A stretch of DNA of 64,000 bases from Rhopalosiphum padi (taxonomy: Eukaryota; Arthropoda; Insecta; Hemiptera; Aphididae): positions 66,563,858-66,627,857 of the forward strand of contig NC_083598.1 in assembly GCF_020882245.1 (NCBI RefSeq). The letters are read 5' to 3'. The translations under genes and the position numbers were made by a program. This document shows, piece after piece, positions 12,671-25,399 of the stretch; the first letter of the stretch is position 1; every line of letters begins with the position of its first letter. The notes beneath the pieces are model-generated. The model saw nothing but the letters and a program-made list of their open reading frames with translations. It made no database searches and was not told the DNA's origin.

Positions 12671-14211
12671 TTACAGTGTTTGATCGATTGTTACGTTGTT
12701 ATTTTTTTTGCGTTAGATTCCACTTTGAGCAGTTCAATAAACACCTGAAAATAGTATTAGGACGTATTAATATAACGAAAAAAATAATCATCGCATGAAA
12801 AATATAATATTCTTTTTGCAATTTTATCTTATTATCGAACTATAAACATTCAAAAACGTTAAAATTAAGTTTAAGACAAATGATAACATTTTTTAAATTC
12901 TAATTTAATCATAAATAAACAAATTATTTATTTTAGCTTATTTAATGAGCCGAAATCCTTTAACAATAGTAAATTTGTTTTATTAGATTTGTAATATTTC
13001 TGAATCTAAATTCGATTTAATAGTGAAAATATAATTTATGGTACTATGATAGTACTTGGAACCAGTTATTAATACAAACTAAAAAAATGATTGAATCAAG
13101 TGTGAACCTAGAGAGAATATATTACATCCATTTGATATAAAATAAAGAAATTCAACAGTTTTAAAAAAGTGTTTAAGGTAAGAGATGACACAATTTAAAA
13201 ATCAGCAAAAATAATTCAATTTGTGAGTTGATGTGTTTTTTAAAATAATGGAATTTGATATTTAAAAGCATTTTTATTTTAACAAGATACCTTCATTTTG
13301 TCATTTGTAAAATTTGCTCTGTAATAAGACTTATTGACAGCTTGGTTTGTAATGTATCGGTATAAACACTAAATAGTGTTAGGACAATCAAGATTAAATG
13401 TTTTTTTTTTTTGCAAAATAAAATATAATTAATCATATGTTCATAAAAAAAAAAACTTAAAACTTTATGAAATAATAAGATCTTAATATATTACATATTA
13501 TATGTAAGAAAACATTGAGGTTTATAGTATGGTAAGCTTAATTTATGACAGATCTTTTTAGACTCATTTGCTTCTCCCATGATAATTTACAATTATTTAT
13601 TATTTTTGCATTCAAATTTCAAACGCCTATCCCTACGAAAGTCATACAATTAGTATTATAAATCACAACTTGCATAATTTTGCTACAATTTACAAAAATA
13701 CTGATTATAATCTAAAATAATATTATGTTACTATGTAACATTTAAGATTACTGGATTCAGAAATTTTTAATAATAATAATGACTAACATACGAATCTGAT
13801 AACTTTATAAAATTTTGATGACTATTACTAAAATACTTGTGTATACATAAACCATTACCTATTATCGATAAATTACCTACAAGGGGTTTTTTTTTTTTTT
13901 AAATTATAACTCAAATAAAATTATTATAAATCAAATCAAATTTTTGATTTCCAAAGTCAAACTATATACGTTTTTGAAAACAAATCAAACACGTTTGGTT
14001 AAATATACATTGAAATTCACTACGAAGTTGATATTAAACGTTTAAAAAGTAAAAGTAGCTTAAATAAAATTTTTAAGCTACAAAACTTTTTTTTTAAGTT
14101 CACAAAACAATGCAGCATAAAAAACAGTAGGTACAAGAAAACGGTACATTTTTACATAATGTATTTAGTATTATTTGTGTACTGATGAAATGGTTTTTTA
14201 ATCTTATTCAT

Positions 14212-14242
14212 CTTATTATTATTATTATCATCATCATCATCA
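14212..14242. repeat. Compound ATT/ATC microsatellite
   Basis: TTA units pass directly into TCA units, marking the left border of the 14290 island. Confidence 0.9.
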
Positions 14243-14289
14243 CTAAAGTAACCTTTCCACAACCGTCTTGTGTTAATTAATATGTAAAC

Positions 14290-14920
14290 TCGCAACAGAT
14301 CTCTGAAAATAAAAGGGCTGACATCGAACAAATTTCTCGGTCAACAAACAACCGATTTACCGCTATAGCCGGCCGTCGTCATAATATAATATTTCAGCGG
14401 ATGTTTTGAATTCAGTTATCTTGACAACATTCCGCACGGCATCTCGTCGTTTCGATTTTACACGGTATTTAGTTTATTAACGTTGGCCGTTTCTACTCAA
14501 CATAGTATAATATTATTGCGTTGCGTATGTAGGGTGGATACCGCATAAAATGTAGGTAAAACATTTCACCGTTGTTGCGTATAGTTTTGGGTATGCGCGT
14601 CAACACGCGATAACTAATTACCCTTATTGTCTAAACGGTCAAAACTATTTACGTACACACGTTAAACGGTGGCTTACCATTCGCGAGTAACAGGATACAC
14701 TCGAAAACGCATCATCAATAACCGCGTTTGGATAATATATTAATACCGCATTATAACCGCGTACCTGCTAGTTAGGTACCACGCGGATGTCCAAATCTGA
14801 GCTCAAATCCTGCCGTAGACGGTACATTCCATACTTGTTTTCTACATAAACTGCAATTCTCGGCGGACGACGGCACGTGTGCGCGAAGTTACGAATGTCC
14901 GTTTAGATAATTACTTTACA
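14290..14920. other. CpG-richer island
   Basis: Mixed sequence between the ATT/ATC simple repeat at 14212 and MITE copy 2. Contains a CACGTG E-box near 14875 and many CG-containing words but no frame over 60 codons. Best guess: noncoding regulatory DNA. Confidence 0.3.
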
Positions 14921-15034
14921 CAATTACATTATAAATATAAGTATTCTTTATAGTAATGCGCGCAACGACTGTATAAAATGCATATCACACGTGAAATGCT
15001 AAACGTCTTCACTATTCACGCAGTGGTACTAAAA

Positions 15035-15372
15035 TATTTTAATTCGTCAAGCATTCGCATCCCTATTTTTCTTTAGTTATGAATTTATTCAAATCCTAAT
15101 TTTTGAAATTTTTAAATGTACCTACTTTAAGTACCATATTTTCAAATTATTGAGATATTTATACTACTTAAAGAGAGTCTTGTGGCGATACAAACTTTTG
15201 CTTTTCTTATGAAAACTCACATTTTTTACAATACATTATTCAATCAATAATTTTATTTGAAACTGTTAATTCATAATTTGAACGGAATGTTTTATTCATC
15301 TGTTAAAATGCGGTTAACTGCATTATTGAAGAAAAAAATAGCGTGAGCATGCTCGGTGAACCACTCTGTATA
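15035..15372 (+). mobile_element. MITE, copy 2 of the same family
   Basis: The right end ends in GGTGAACCACTCTGTATA, nearly the same as copy 1. The left end AATTCGTCAAGCATTCGCAT is a diverged form of its inverted partner (GGTTCACCGAGCATGCTCAC). Interior landmarks GTGGCGATACAAACTTTTGC and GAAAACTCACATTTTTTAC are shared with the copy at 36600-36922 on the other strand. About 338 bp, non-coding. Confidence 0.7.
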
Positions 15373-15779
15373 TTTATATTACTACGACGTCTACGGCATT
15401 GAGCTCGTCATTTGAGCAACAGTATTTGTGGTTTCGTATAGGGTTATAATATTATATATGTATAATGTATATATATGAACGCTGGAGATTTTTTTTATAT
15501 AATCATATATCCTCTTGCAAATATTGAAAATGTTGATACCTTGACATATCCGAAATGTAATCAATTTTCGGTCGAATGATGCATGTATAGGTTGTACCAC
15601 GAGCTAAACGTGAAACTTTTGAAAGATTTTAGCAGCGCTAAAATATGTTTTCCAGAAAAAACCTACAACATTTTAGAGGCGAAAAAGCTTTCCTGTTCGT
15701 ACAGAATTTGAAAGGAAACAAAATGTTATGTTATACACTTATACCTATCGCTAAATAGATTACTCTACATAACATAATA

Positions 15780-17360
15780 TGCCTATACGCATTTTATATT
15801 GTAACATCGATTATGTGGATGCGTGCACATATTTATGTGCCTACATACGCATACAATATAATGACGCTGTATCGCCAAATCGCAATGATTTCTGAAGTCA
15901 ACGTCTCGAGTTGTCTCGCTCAGTCTTTATCCCGTGTGCGCGGGTAAAATAAATAAAAAAATGCACATACCAGAATCGGAACACCGATTGCCAAAGTACC
16001 TCCCTATTCAAAGCGTAACTACTGAGGGTTTTTTCTTTATATTTTTTTTTCCATAAACGCTAGAGCTAAAAAAATGAAATGAAAATTCGTTAACCCGTCA
16101 ACCGAAAAGGTATGCTATCATAGGGGTATCATACATATATGCGAGTGAGGTATGAATGGTATGATTACGATGGTCATGGTGATGATGATGATGATGATGA
16201 TGGCAGTGATGATAGTGATGATAATAATAGCGTCCGAAGGGAAAACGTTCGTTCGTATAATAATATGATCATACTCGGATACACGGATCGATACGTACAC
16301 GCGTCTGTATATACAGAGTGTAACAGAAAGGACCGAGTTACTTAATTTATCTGATGTCCTTATTTATTGCACACAATAATATTATTACTTTTGATGCGAT
16401 ATGCGCGCGATAATTCTAAAATTGTTTTGTTCTAACAGTTGGGTATTGTCTTAAATGACACATTATCGCGGTTTCGCTGTATTATTTCAAATCACTCTAT
16501 AGCGGACCATAAACGATCCGTTTATCTCCGCTTCTCATCCGAAAGTTCGTATAAGTATAAGACGAGACTGCAGGAGAATGCGCATACGAGCGGCACGCAC
16601 ACGCATACAACTACTCGTCGCAATATTTCAGCCGTGTTGCATTTCTCTATAGTCATGCATGTCGTCGCACTTGAACGAAAAATCAAAACAACTTAACGAG
16701 GTCTTTCGATATCCAGACGCACTATAATATTATAATATGACTTAAAAATTCGCCCGAACGCTTAAATGCTTATATGCACCGTTCGAATGAAACGGATCGT
16801 GTACCTCTGTGTGCACCGTTTATATTTCTGCCTCATACTGTACATAGGTACGCGTTTACTATACGTATGTAATGTAATATGCATTATGCGCAAAGACCTT
16901 TTGTATGTGCGTACGCGTATATATGATGGCGTATTATTGTAATCGTAGTCGCGTCTCGAGGACGATAAAAGTGACGTCCGAAGGGTCACCGCGACGGACG
17001 GGCGACCTTGCCTCTCTCCCGACATAATAATATAATATAAACTATTATTTCTATACGAGTACAGGGGAACGTATACGCGCGTGGTAGCGAGATGAGAGCC
17101 GCCGATGCTGGAAACCAATAATACGCGTGTGTACGATTTTTACCGTGTAAATAATGCGCGCGTCGTTACGATAATAATTACGATGCTGATTTGTCGGACG
17201 AATGGAGACGACAATATTATAGTATCATAATAAATAATAATATTATTATAAATTATTTTAACGCTGTTTCGCCGAAATTTTACGGCAGACCGAACATCGA
17301 TGGATATTATTATTATTTGACTCGAGACGACCGACTAACCGTATTCTGCCGTTTGCGGAA
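15780..17360. other. Largest CpG-richer island
   Basis: The segment 16921-17040 alone holds 14 CG dinucleotides in 120 bases, against almost none in neighbouring deserts. The longest frame is on the minus strand; its first ATG is at 17025 and it runs to 16762 (87 codons, begins MSGERQGRPS, Ser/Arg-rich, then Tyr/Arg-rich). No domain. TACAGAGTGTAACAGAAAGG at 16312 looks like a transposon terminus without a partner. Could be a promoter-proximal exon or enhancer. Confidence 0.3.
16181..16230 (+). repeat. GAT microsatellite
   Basis: Seven perfect GAT units from 16181 to 16202, then imperfect GAT/GATAGT units to about 16230. It produces an Asp-run frame that I do not call as a gene. Confidence 0.95.
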
Positions 17361-17873
17361 GTTGTTGTTTTTGTTGTTATTATTATAATGTATTTTAAAT
17401 TTTAATACGTCCATGTTATTATTATCTTTTTGTTTTAAGCCTACCGGGGTGTGAGAGTGGCGCCGTTATGCCGTAAAATGAAAAAATAATCATAAAATAA
17501 CAATGTGCCGACTAGTATTCGGAAGATATAGTTCAATAGTAGTAATGATGGTCAGTAATTCCGTTTAATCCACGTTAATGGATGAAACGTAATAGTTATT
17601 ATTATATAAACACTAAAACGAATTATTAATAGTTGTCGAAAACATGTTTATTGAAAAAATCCGCATTGATGACGACCAGCACGTACGGCTGTTGATTCAT
17701 TTGTACATAATGTTATTTTTCTGTCAACCTCACCCAATTAAATTAATCTTAATTTATTATGCAGTCGTAATTGACTACTAGTTGTATAATACATTTTTCG
17801 TTTACATTAACGAATCTAAAATATTTACAAACGGTCATCCGTATTTTATAAATAGGTAACTCCAATTTTGTTT

Positions 17874-17893
17874 TTATTATTATTATTATTATT
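17874..17893. repeat. TTA microsatellite
   Basis: Six to seven uninterrupted TTA units. Confidence 0.9.
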
Positions 17894-18589
17894 TGCCTGC
17901 TACGAAACCTTTCAATTCAATTAGATCGTAAGTAACAAGTAACATGCTCGATCCTTTGATTTATTTATCATGTTGGTTGTAAGAAATTTTTTCTGTGGTA
18001 CTATATTATACTCTTATTTCGTTATCGTATAATGTAGTGAATATTTTTCTTTACAAATGAAAAGCAAAATACAAAATTATTGAAAAAAAAAAAACGATAA
18101 AGTCATTCTGCTGTATAGTATAGATTTCGAATGTACATAGTCATTGAATAGACTACTGTAGTCTGTAACGGATGTATAAAATTTAAGTTTCACTATAAAT
18201 TATTATTAAACGCTTCTGAATAACATTTATTAAGATAGTTTTTCATATTATTACATTATTATTAATAAATTATTTAGTGAATTGAACTAATAATTTGCAA
18301 AAATTTTACTATATTATAATATATATATATAGTATATATAAACCAATATCAACAATACATAAATAGTTATTGGAATAGATTCATGTTAATGTGTTGTAAA
18401 TAGTATGGAATTATTTTAAATATTATACAAATTATATTGTGTATAGAAAATAAAATATTCGTAAAGTTACGTTTTGCAAATAAATACTGATTAAATAAAA
18501 CTGAAGGAACAATTTAGGTACTCGACAAACGATAGAAAAAAAATACCGTACTCAGGTCTCAGACTATAACCATGACTTTTACATCATAT

Positions 18590-18632
18590 TCTACTAGAAG
18601 ACTTTTTCTACTTTTTCTTCTACTAGAAGCCA
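18590..18632. repeat. Short direct repeat TTCTACTAGAAG
   Basis: Two copies of the 12-base word about 28 bases apart, separated by T/C-rich sequence; AATTTCAG-like words repeat just after it. Probably simple local duplication. Confidence 0.8.
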
Positions 18633-20259
18633 ATTCAGAATTTCAGAATTTAGAATTTATATTAAAAAAAAAAAAAACAGATAAAATGCAATTTATAATA
18701 AATTATAAAAAAAAAAGTCTTAGGATATAGTGGAAACCTCTTTTGATGTAAAGAAATATTCCTAAGACACCAAACGAAATATAATCATAATACTAAATCC
18801 CATACATACATCACAAATTATTAATTTTAATTTAGGAACACGCTACGACTGAATGAAATATTTTTACGCTGAAATTACATTTAAATATGTAATATCTTCC
18901 AGTTGCGCCATAAATAGAAGGCGTCTACTTACCTTGTTTTTTAAACTTATGAAATGTCTGCTCAACTACACCGATTCGAATACGAAAAATTAGATGTACA
19001 CACTAATTTTATATAATAAAATTGTTTTCGAACCAATCGAATCAATCAAACCAATCCAAACATTAAAAAATGATTAAAACTTAAATATTTTATCGATAAA
19101 ATTATGAAAATTATTATATTTACCATAACAGTAATTAAATTTTATTTTATGTTGTTCTATATAAAATTCAGTAAAATTTGATTGATTTGATTTTTTAATC
19201 TAATTATAAATGTTTGACAGATTCAAAAATTGAACAGTTTTTAATACCACTGATTATTATATTTTAAACTTAGTGATTATATATATGCCCTACCAATAAA
19301 TTATTTTTCTCGAAATGGATGAAAGACCCAAAAATCTGTAGTACTATGCATCATGATCCGCAAAATGCCAGTATTACAGTAAATATTCATATAAGTTTTC
19401 TAAAGCTTATAATGCTTACAACCGACGGGCATATTAATGATTGACTCTCGGGGCTATGAATTATGTGTACTAAAAACGTGTTAAATATGTAGGTACGCAC
19501 TTATGCATTAAAAATTTAAAAAAAATACGCATTGAAATAATGCTCTAAAAAGCCCAAATTATACAAAAATACATACTTCATTGCTGAATTAATTTTTTTT
19601 TATAATTTTAAAATAATAATAAAGTAAATGTATCATATTTTTTCAATATTTTTATACGTCTTTGTATGTCATTCATGTATACCCAATAACAACACTTCAA
19701 CAATTGCTCCATTTTTTAATATAACAACCATTAAATACGTAATATCTGTTATCTATATTTTCATTCATCGATAAACATAATTGATATCAAGATTATAACT
19801 TGACTTGGGAAATAAAAGTAAAATCATTATTGCTATCAAAGTTCTCAAAAACCCCAAATGCAAATTACGATTATCACGATTAATCAAACAATATAAAAAT
19901 ATATATTTAGGTACCTATTGAATACAAAAAATAATCACTTATTAGAATAAGAATATTCGTATTAAAACATGCTCAACACCTCAAAATTGAAGACGTAGAA
20001 AAACTACAATTCACTTTCGTTTGAACATTATAGAACTGTAGTACCTATACAGGTTATATTATATAGCTAAATTAAAAAAAAATGTTCAACAAACTTAACT
20101 CCTTTTACGAAAAAGACGAAAAAACATTCGAAACACATGATTTCATGATAACAACTATTAATATTTCAAATGGTTTACGGTGTTAAGCACTATTACTACC
20201 AATGCACAAACATTTATTTTAATTTTTTTTTAAACACAAAAAAATAACCGAGGTAACCT

Positions 20260-20640
20260 GCTGTGATTGCTGTTAAAAGAAATCGCGTAGTATTTACGCG
20301 TATATTACTCCCGCGAGACCCAAAACTGCATCTGTCGCCAATACGCCGCCATACGATTATTACCGATTATTTGCAATCCCCGCGGGGGAACGATTTTATT
20401 CACTCGGAACGCACGCAATTTAATGTGAACATTATTATTATTAAAATAATAATATAATAAACTTACGTGTAAACTTTAGGCGCACAGTATTATAATTAAC
20501 AAACTTATTGTTATTTATGCCGTATAGACGTATATTGTGTGCATACATTGAATGCCACCCACATGTGAGACGATATGAAACGGGATTTACTCGGAAAACA
20601 AGAGTCACAACGTGTTTCCAATAACGGCAGTAACTAACTC
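20260..20640. other. CpG-richer island
   Basis: Contains CGCCGCCATACG (resembles the insect Pho/YY1 core GCCAT), ATTTGCAATC (octamer- or C/EBP-like) and the palindrome CCCCGCGGGG within 60 bases at about 20340-20390. Overlapping 64-codon plus and 72-codon minus frames have no domains. Regulatory function is inference only. Confidence 0.25.
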
Positions 20641-20657
20641 GCAACATGAAAATAATC

Positions 20658-20708
20658 ATTATTATTAGTAGTATTAGTAATAGTAGTAATAGTAGTAATA
20701 GTAGTATT
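20658..20708. repeat. TAG/TAA trinucleotide repeat with 9-bp periodicity
   Basis: TAGTAGTAA units recur three times inside a longer TAG/TTA mixture, giving a 9-bp higher-order period. Confidence 0.9.
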
Positions 20709-21635
20709 AACTGTTTAAATCCTTTCGGACTGACAGGAAATTAACGTCATAAATGGGGCCATTCACGTTTAATGTGAAATCTATCAATTTAATATGGGTA
20801 AGGGTTACTGTAAACTAAGTTTCATTAATTTTTGTGTAAATTGTAGTCCGGGTATATTTTATAAATATGTAAATTGTAGTCTAAATACTTCGTATTTGTA
20901 CGTATATTAAATCTCAGATAAAAATGTGTTAAATTAAAAAATAGATAACTAAAAACTATTAACTAAGAACGTGGTAAAAATTAAACATTTAAATTTTTTT
21001 AGAAATATGTGAAACCAAAATTTTAAGCCATCAACTATTTTTAACGTTTCCTTATTCTGCTTTTCATAACGTTCATATTTATTCAATTGAAAAAAAAATA
21101 ATCTAGTAAACCGTACATCTCTCATGAAGTCATGAATTACTATGAAATGCACACTGGTTGCTAGTAATATTGCATTAGTGATTAGTGAACAAAAATAATA
21201 ATATCGTTAATCCACATTCATTTTTGACAAGAATTTCGAGATGTGGAAATTGGATATTCAAATATAATATAATTATTTTTCCCTCACACGATTATTGTTC
21301 TGTTATAGAAATAATATAGATATTTAATATTATATCAAAACATATTAATCATAGGAACAACAATTATTGCAATTACGTATATTATTATTTTCTTAACATT
21401 TATACAACCAGCCAGTACACACTGTCCTGCAATACTAACGTATTGGTATACAATTATAATATATAATATTGTACTATACTTCTATGAGAATTGATAATAT
21501 TTAATATTATTATATAATATTTATTTATAATTTTTTGAGTTAGCTAAATCCATAAAATTATTAATTCGTTATTTACTAGATGTAACTAATGGACAAATAA
21601 ATCAATAATTTTAGTGTAAATAAATTATAAAAGAA
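20709..21635. other. AT-rich desert
   Basis: One chance-like 67-codon minus frame (21152-20949). No gene supported. Confidence 0.6.
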
Positions 21636-21700
21636 AAAGAAGCAGACGTCTTCGTCTCTTCTCAGAATCGTTTTTTGTAAAAATTATTAAATTAAAGTGA
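21636..21700. repeat. Possible fragment of the CTCAGAATCG repeat
   Basis: AGACGTCTTCGTCTCTTCTC followed by AGAATCGTTTTTTGTA shares the CTCAGAATC motif with 58798-58808. In the recalled aphid repeat this motif lies next to a T-run as here. Short, so the link is tentative. Confidence 0.35.
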
Positions 21701-21711
21701 CATAATCATTG

Positions 21712-21740
21712 TGAAGTTACGATCGAAATGTAACTTCACC
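21712..21740. repeat. Inverted repeat, 10-bp perfect stem
   Basis: GTGAAGTTAC and GTAACTTCAC flank a 9-base spacer. It is followed by CTAACC. No adjacent element edge could be shown. Confidence 0.85.
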
Positions 21741-21982
21741 TAACCTGAAGGGCTGCAGATACAGGTGCAAATAAGTCGACTTGAAGATTCAGACAGCAAT
21801 TCAGTTATAAGAAATTCAACATTACATTTTTTTAATTTAAAACATTTTCTATAATCTAATAGGTAAGTACGCTGACCCATTGAGCCATGTTTCAAAATAT
21901 ATATTTTTGATTTACCTACTTCGAAAATACCAAATGTAAAGTATAAATAAATAATATTGTATATTTATATTTTATATACGCC

Positions 21983-22169
21983 AGGGGTCACTAAAACGCG
22001 GTTCGTAGACAAATTCTATCCAGCCTCCAAACGAGGGGAAAAAAGTAATTATTTCTTACAATGTTATAATGATATAATTTAAAAAAAATGTGCTTTGAAT
22101 TTTTATGACTCGTGAAAAAATTCCAGATACTAAATGTGGTCCTTCAAAAATATTAATTGGTAAGTTCTG
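21983..22169. mobile_element. hAT-like miniature element
   Basis: It begins CAGGGGTCACTAAAACGCGG, then GTAGACAAATTCTATCCAGCC, and ends AATGTGGTCCTTCAAAAATA...TTGGTAAGTTCTG. This is the usual CAGGGGTGNCCAAAC-nCGGCCC...TGGCCCTTGG...TTTGGNNACCCCTG layout of Charlie/hAT-derived elements. No matching 8-bp duplication remains. About 187 bp, non-coding, diverged. Confidence 0.6.
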
Positions 22170-22301
22170 GTAAATACTATGCAGTAGGTATACGTATATC
22201 GCGAGAAACAAATATGAAATTAAAAAAAAAAGACAAAAAAGTTTTGCTATAAAAACAGTTTCATTTTTATAAAAATTATGATTAGCTTAGTAATATAATT
22301 G

Positions 22302-22328
22302 TTTTTAACGGCCAACGACCGTTAAAAA
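22302..22328. repeat. Inverted repeat, 10-bp perfect stem
   Basis: TTTTTAACGG and CCGTTAAAAA flank the 7-base loop CCAACGA. It lies about 130 bp after the hAT-like element and is of unknown meaning. Confidence 0.85.
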
Positions 22329-23904
22329 ATATTTTAAGGGAAATACAAAATGATTGTTGTTCTGCGTTTATGTTCACGCCATCGCATAACAAAAAGAAAC
22401 TATTCTACAATAGATAATATAACATATGCTTTTATATTAGATACACTACGACTACACTATACCTACATATTCTATTATATTATTTCACTGTTAGCTTATA
22501 CACTATGCACTGTATGCACGTGAATGGGTATGTAGGTCATTATCTCCGTTGTGTATACAGCAGTATCATACAAGCACACCGACTACTATTGGCCTATCGA
22601 TTTATTTAAATCTTTACGTCTTATAAATAAATATAAACATTTTTAAGGACGTACTTGTTTTACATAAATATTCATGAAAAGTGCACGTATATGTTTATTT
22701 ATTCATTTTACATTTGTATTTAAGTATATAAAAGTATTAAATAAAAATTATTTGAATTTCACTAAATATTTACACAGACATACAGAAAAACTTAATAATC
22801 AATTAATAACTTCACAAAAGCGTTTTTTATTCAATGTAAAAATGTTGGCTTTTTTTTTTTATTTCATGATATTATATTTAATATAATTTAAATGTATGTT
22901 TAATGAAATATGTATGTAAAACAAAAGCCTATACATGAACATAAATTGAATAGATTTATTCTAGAAACTATTAAGTACTAAATTACTTTTTTTGTTACAT
23001 TCAAATAAAACAAGTCATAGTGATGAAATAGATAAAATACTCATACAGAATGCCATTTAAATTACCTATAGAGGAGATATCGATTTAAATAAAAAAGATT
23101 GTCAAGTAAAAATATGAATATAATATGTGAATTGCATAACAATCCATAATTGAATATGTCGTTTAAACATACCGAGTTTCCATCTCTATCCCAGCGATCC
23201 CTGTTAAATAAAATACGAAGTTATCCAACATATTTAAATAATTCACTACATTAGGTAGAATGTAGATCACTGAGTGTCGCTTGTACATTATGTAGTTACA
23301 AAGGTATATATGCCACAAGATAATATATAACTACGTGTTTACTTGAACTGAAAAATATGATGGAAGCAAAATATCCCACTAGAATAATATTTACACGATT
23401 GATGTCTTAAAAAAATATTTTCTGTTCTGAGGGAAAAAAAAGAATATTATCTAGATAATAATTAAAAACCAAATTCAATCAAATCAAAACTGTTACCCTC
23501 ATTACTATGCAAAAATCTTAAAATTGTATAAATATTATATAGATCGTATATTTTTAAACGACTAACCGTATATAATAGCTAAATAAACGGAGCGTATTAA
23601 ATAGTTCGTTATAATCTTGGTTGTACATTTGTTTTAAAAGCTAAAAAAGAAGACAATATAATATTATAAAAATACGATATATCTGATACCTCTTTTAACG
23701 AGAAAAATAATAAAGTCCTGGCGAAATGATAAATATTTCGTATTTTGATCTGTCTACAACAAACACGAACAGTAATATTTTCCCCTCAATATCTTGTTAT
23801 CTTAGATAAAAATCAAATATATTGTAAACGTACCTTTATCGTGTATTGTATATTATACATAACATGCAGCAGCGTGGAAATTATTCGGTGTAAAAATTTG
23901 AGTG
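22329..23904. other. AT-rich desert before the transposase relic
   Basis: A 70-codon low-complexity frame at 22674. I looked here for the left inverted repeat of the Tigger pseudogene and found none. Confidence 0.6.
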
Positions 23905-25155
23905 ACTTGTAGATTCACAAGCTTGCTGAGAAATTCGAAATCGGGAAAAAGTATAAGGCTGTACTTATTGAAAAAAAAAAATAAAGCAGTATTTTGAGTC
24001 GGTACAACGAAAAATTGTACTCATTCCAGAGAAATAGGCTTAGTGTGTTAATTGATAAAGTCGTTTAAGAATGGTTTCAAAGCTCCCAATAGCTAGTTAG
24101 AGTACTTCAAAGACAGGTAAAGACAGGTAAAGACAGGTATAAAAATTATTTTTAAATGGATTTTTGGAGAATCGGCTTCTATAAATCTAACAGTCGTTAT
24201 CGAGTGGAAATCAAATATTATAAAAATAGTGACATGGTACAATATTCACAGAACATATTTAATGCTGACGAAACTGACCTGTTTTACTGAGCATTACCAG
24301 ACAAAACTTTGTCTTACAAATAACAGACATGCTTTTGTAGAAATATAGCTAAACAACATCTAACGGTTCTTCTATGTGCAATCATGCACAGGGAAAAACT
24401 TAAGCCACTAGTCATTGGAAAATCTCTCAAGTCAATATATTTTAAAGAAATTGACGTTAGTAAACTGGGAGTAGAATTGAAAGCGAACAGTTAAGTGTAT
24501 ATGACCACATCTGTAATGAAGTATTTGTTTCAACGATACAAACAACAAATGAAAACTCAAAAAAAATTGTGTTGTTCCTTGACGACTATACACCACATGC
24601 AATTATGCAAAACTAAAATTTGGACAACGTTAAGCTTATTTTTCTTCCCAAACATAACCTTAATTTCTCTATCTTTGGATCAAGGAATAATCTAAAATGT
24701 CAAAGCTAAATACAGTAAGTTTGCATTGCAATACATTATTGGGAATTTGGACAACGCTCAAGACGCACAAGATTTAGCAAAGCAAATTTATGTTTTAAAA
24801 GCAATTATACGGGTAAAATAAAGCACAGGCAGAAGTTTCTTCGTTAACAATAACTTCAGACAAGCAGAATTTCCATCCAGTGAACCTACAGAAATGGAAA
24901 ATGAAGTAAATGACAATGAATTGACCGAACTGATGGAACCTCTCCCGTTGTCTTGAAATGACAATGTTCCTCAAGCAGATGATAATTTATCTACATAATA
25001 CAACTCAAACACCTTGTATATCTGCATCAGCTATGGTTTTAGATAACTATCGTTCTGAATTAAATCCAATAATAGCAAATTATGAGCATTTAGACAATGA
25101 CCAATGAGAACATTCTAAAATTGAGACGTTTGGAAACTATTCAGAAGCTCATAGG
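23905..25155 (+). pseudogene. Dead pogo/Tigger-type (CENP-B-like) DDE transposase
   Basis: Remnant of a Tc1-mariner/pogo superfamily transposase. In one frame from 23913 there is an N-terminal helix-turn-helix segment (KLAEKFEIGKK, then KNKAVF) followed by a stop. The catalytic core begins at 24258 with FNADETDLFY (first catalytic Asp) then ALPDKTL after a TGA. LTVLLCAIM and KLKPLVIGKS lie at 24360-24423. In the next frame, after a slip at an A-rich run near 24560, comes FLDDYTPHA (second catalytic Asp) and NVKLIFLPKH. A further slip returns to the first frame for SLDQGII at about 24675-24692. The third acidic site, expected in a leucine-Asp-Ala context, reads Leu-Lys-Ala near 24800. At least six stops and two frameshifts make it non-functional. 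I found no clear terminal inverted repeats beside it. Family assignment rests on motif order; I consider it secure, the edges are approximate. Confidence 0.85.
24111..24140 (+). repeat. Three tandem 10-bp units (AGACAGGTAA)
   Basis: AGACAGGTAA occurs three times head to tail, with the last unit ending in T. It sits inside the transposase pseudogene, between the DNA-binding segment and the catalytic core, and is probably slippage after the gene died. Confidence 0.9.
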
Positions 25156-25399
25156 TAGCTATTATTCATATGAATGAATTTCATTTAAAAAAGTGACGAA
25201 AAAGGGTTTTTTTTCACTCATTTATGAATCAATTATGCAAACCGTACTAGAAATGACAAAAACCAACAACAATTCTATATCATTTTTTGTAATACAATAA
25301 TGTGTATATGTATATTATTGGAACTAAATAGTAAATATTAAATTATAATGTATATAATATATTCTAATATATTAAATATTTACATAGTTAATTATGTGA

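Larger units (their letters stand above)
10713..14211. other. AT-rich desert
   Basis: Apart from the small frame at 11931 and the AT microsatellite at 12641 I see only low-complexity frames (for example 10934). Confidence 0.6.
17361..20259. other. AT-rich desert
   Basis: TTA repeat at 17874 and direct repeat at 18590. No frame over 60 codons and no element end recognised. Confidence 0.6.

Noticed and set aside
16139..16345. Frame with an Asp run
   Set aside because: Explained by the GAT microsatellite; flanking codons show no known domain.
21712..21744. Hairpin followed by CTAA, resembling a Helitron 3' end
   Set aside because: The base after CTAA is C rather than T, no TC-start partner was found, and the stem and loop do not fit the usual Helitron end well enough.
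24495..24695. 66-codon open frame as an independent gene
   Set aside because: It is a stop-free part of the dead Tigger transposase and carries its motifs partly out of frame.
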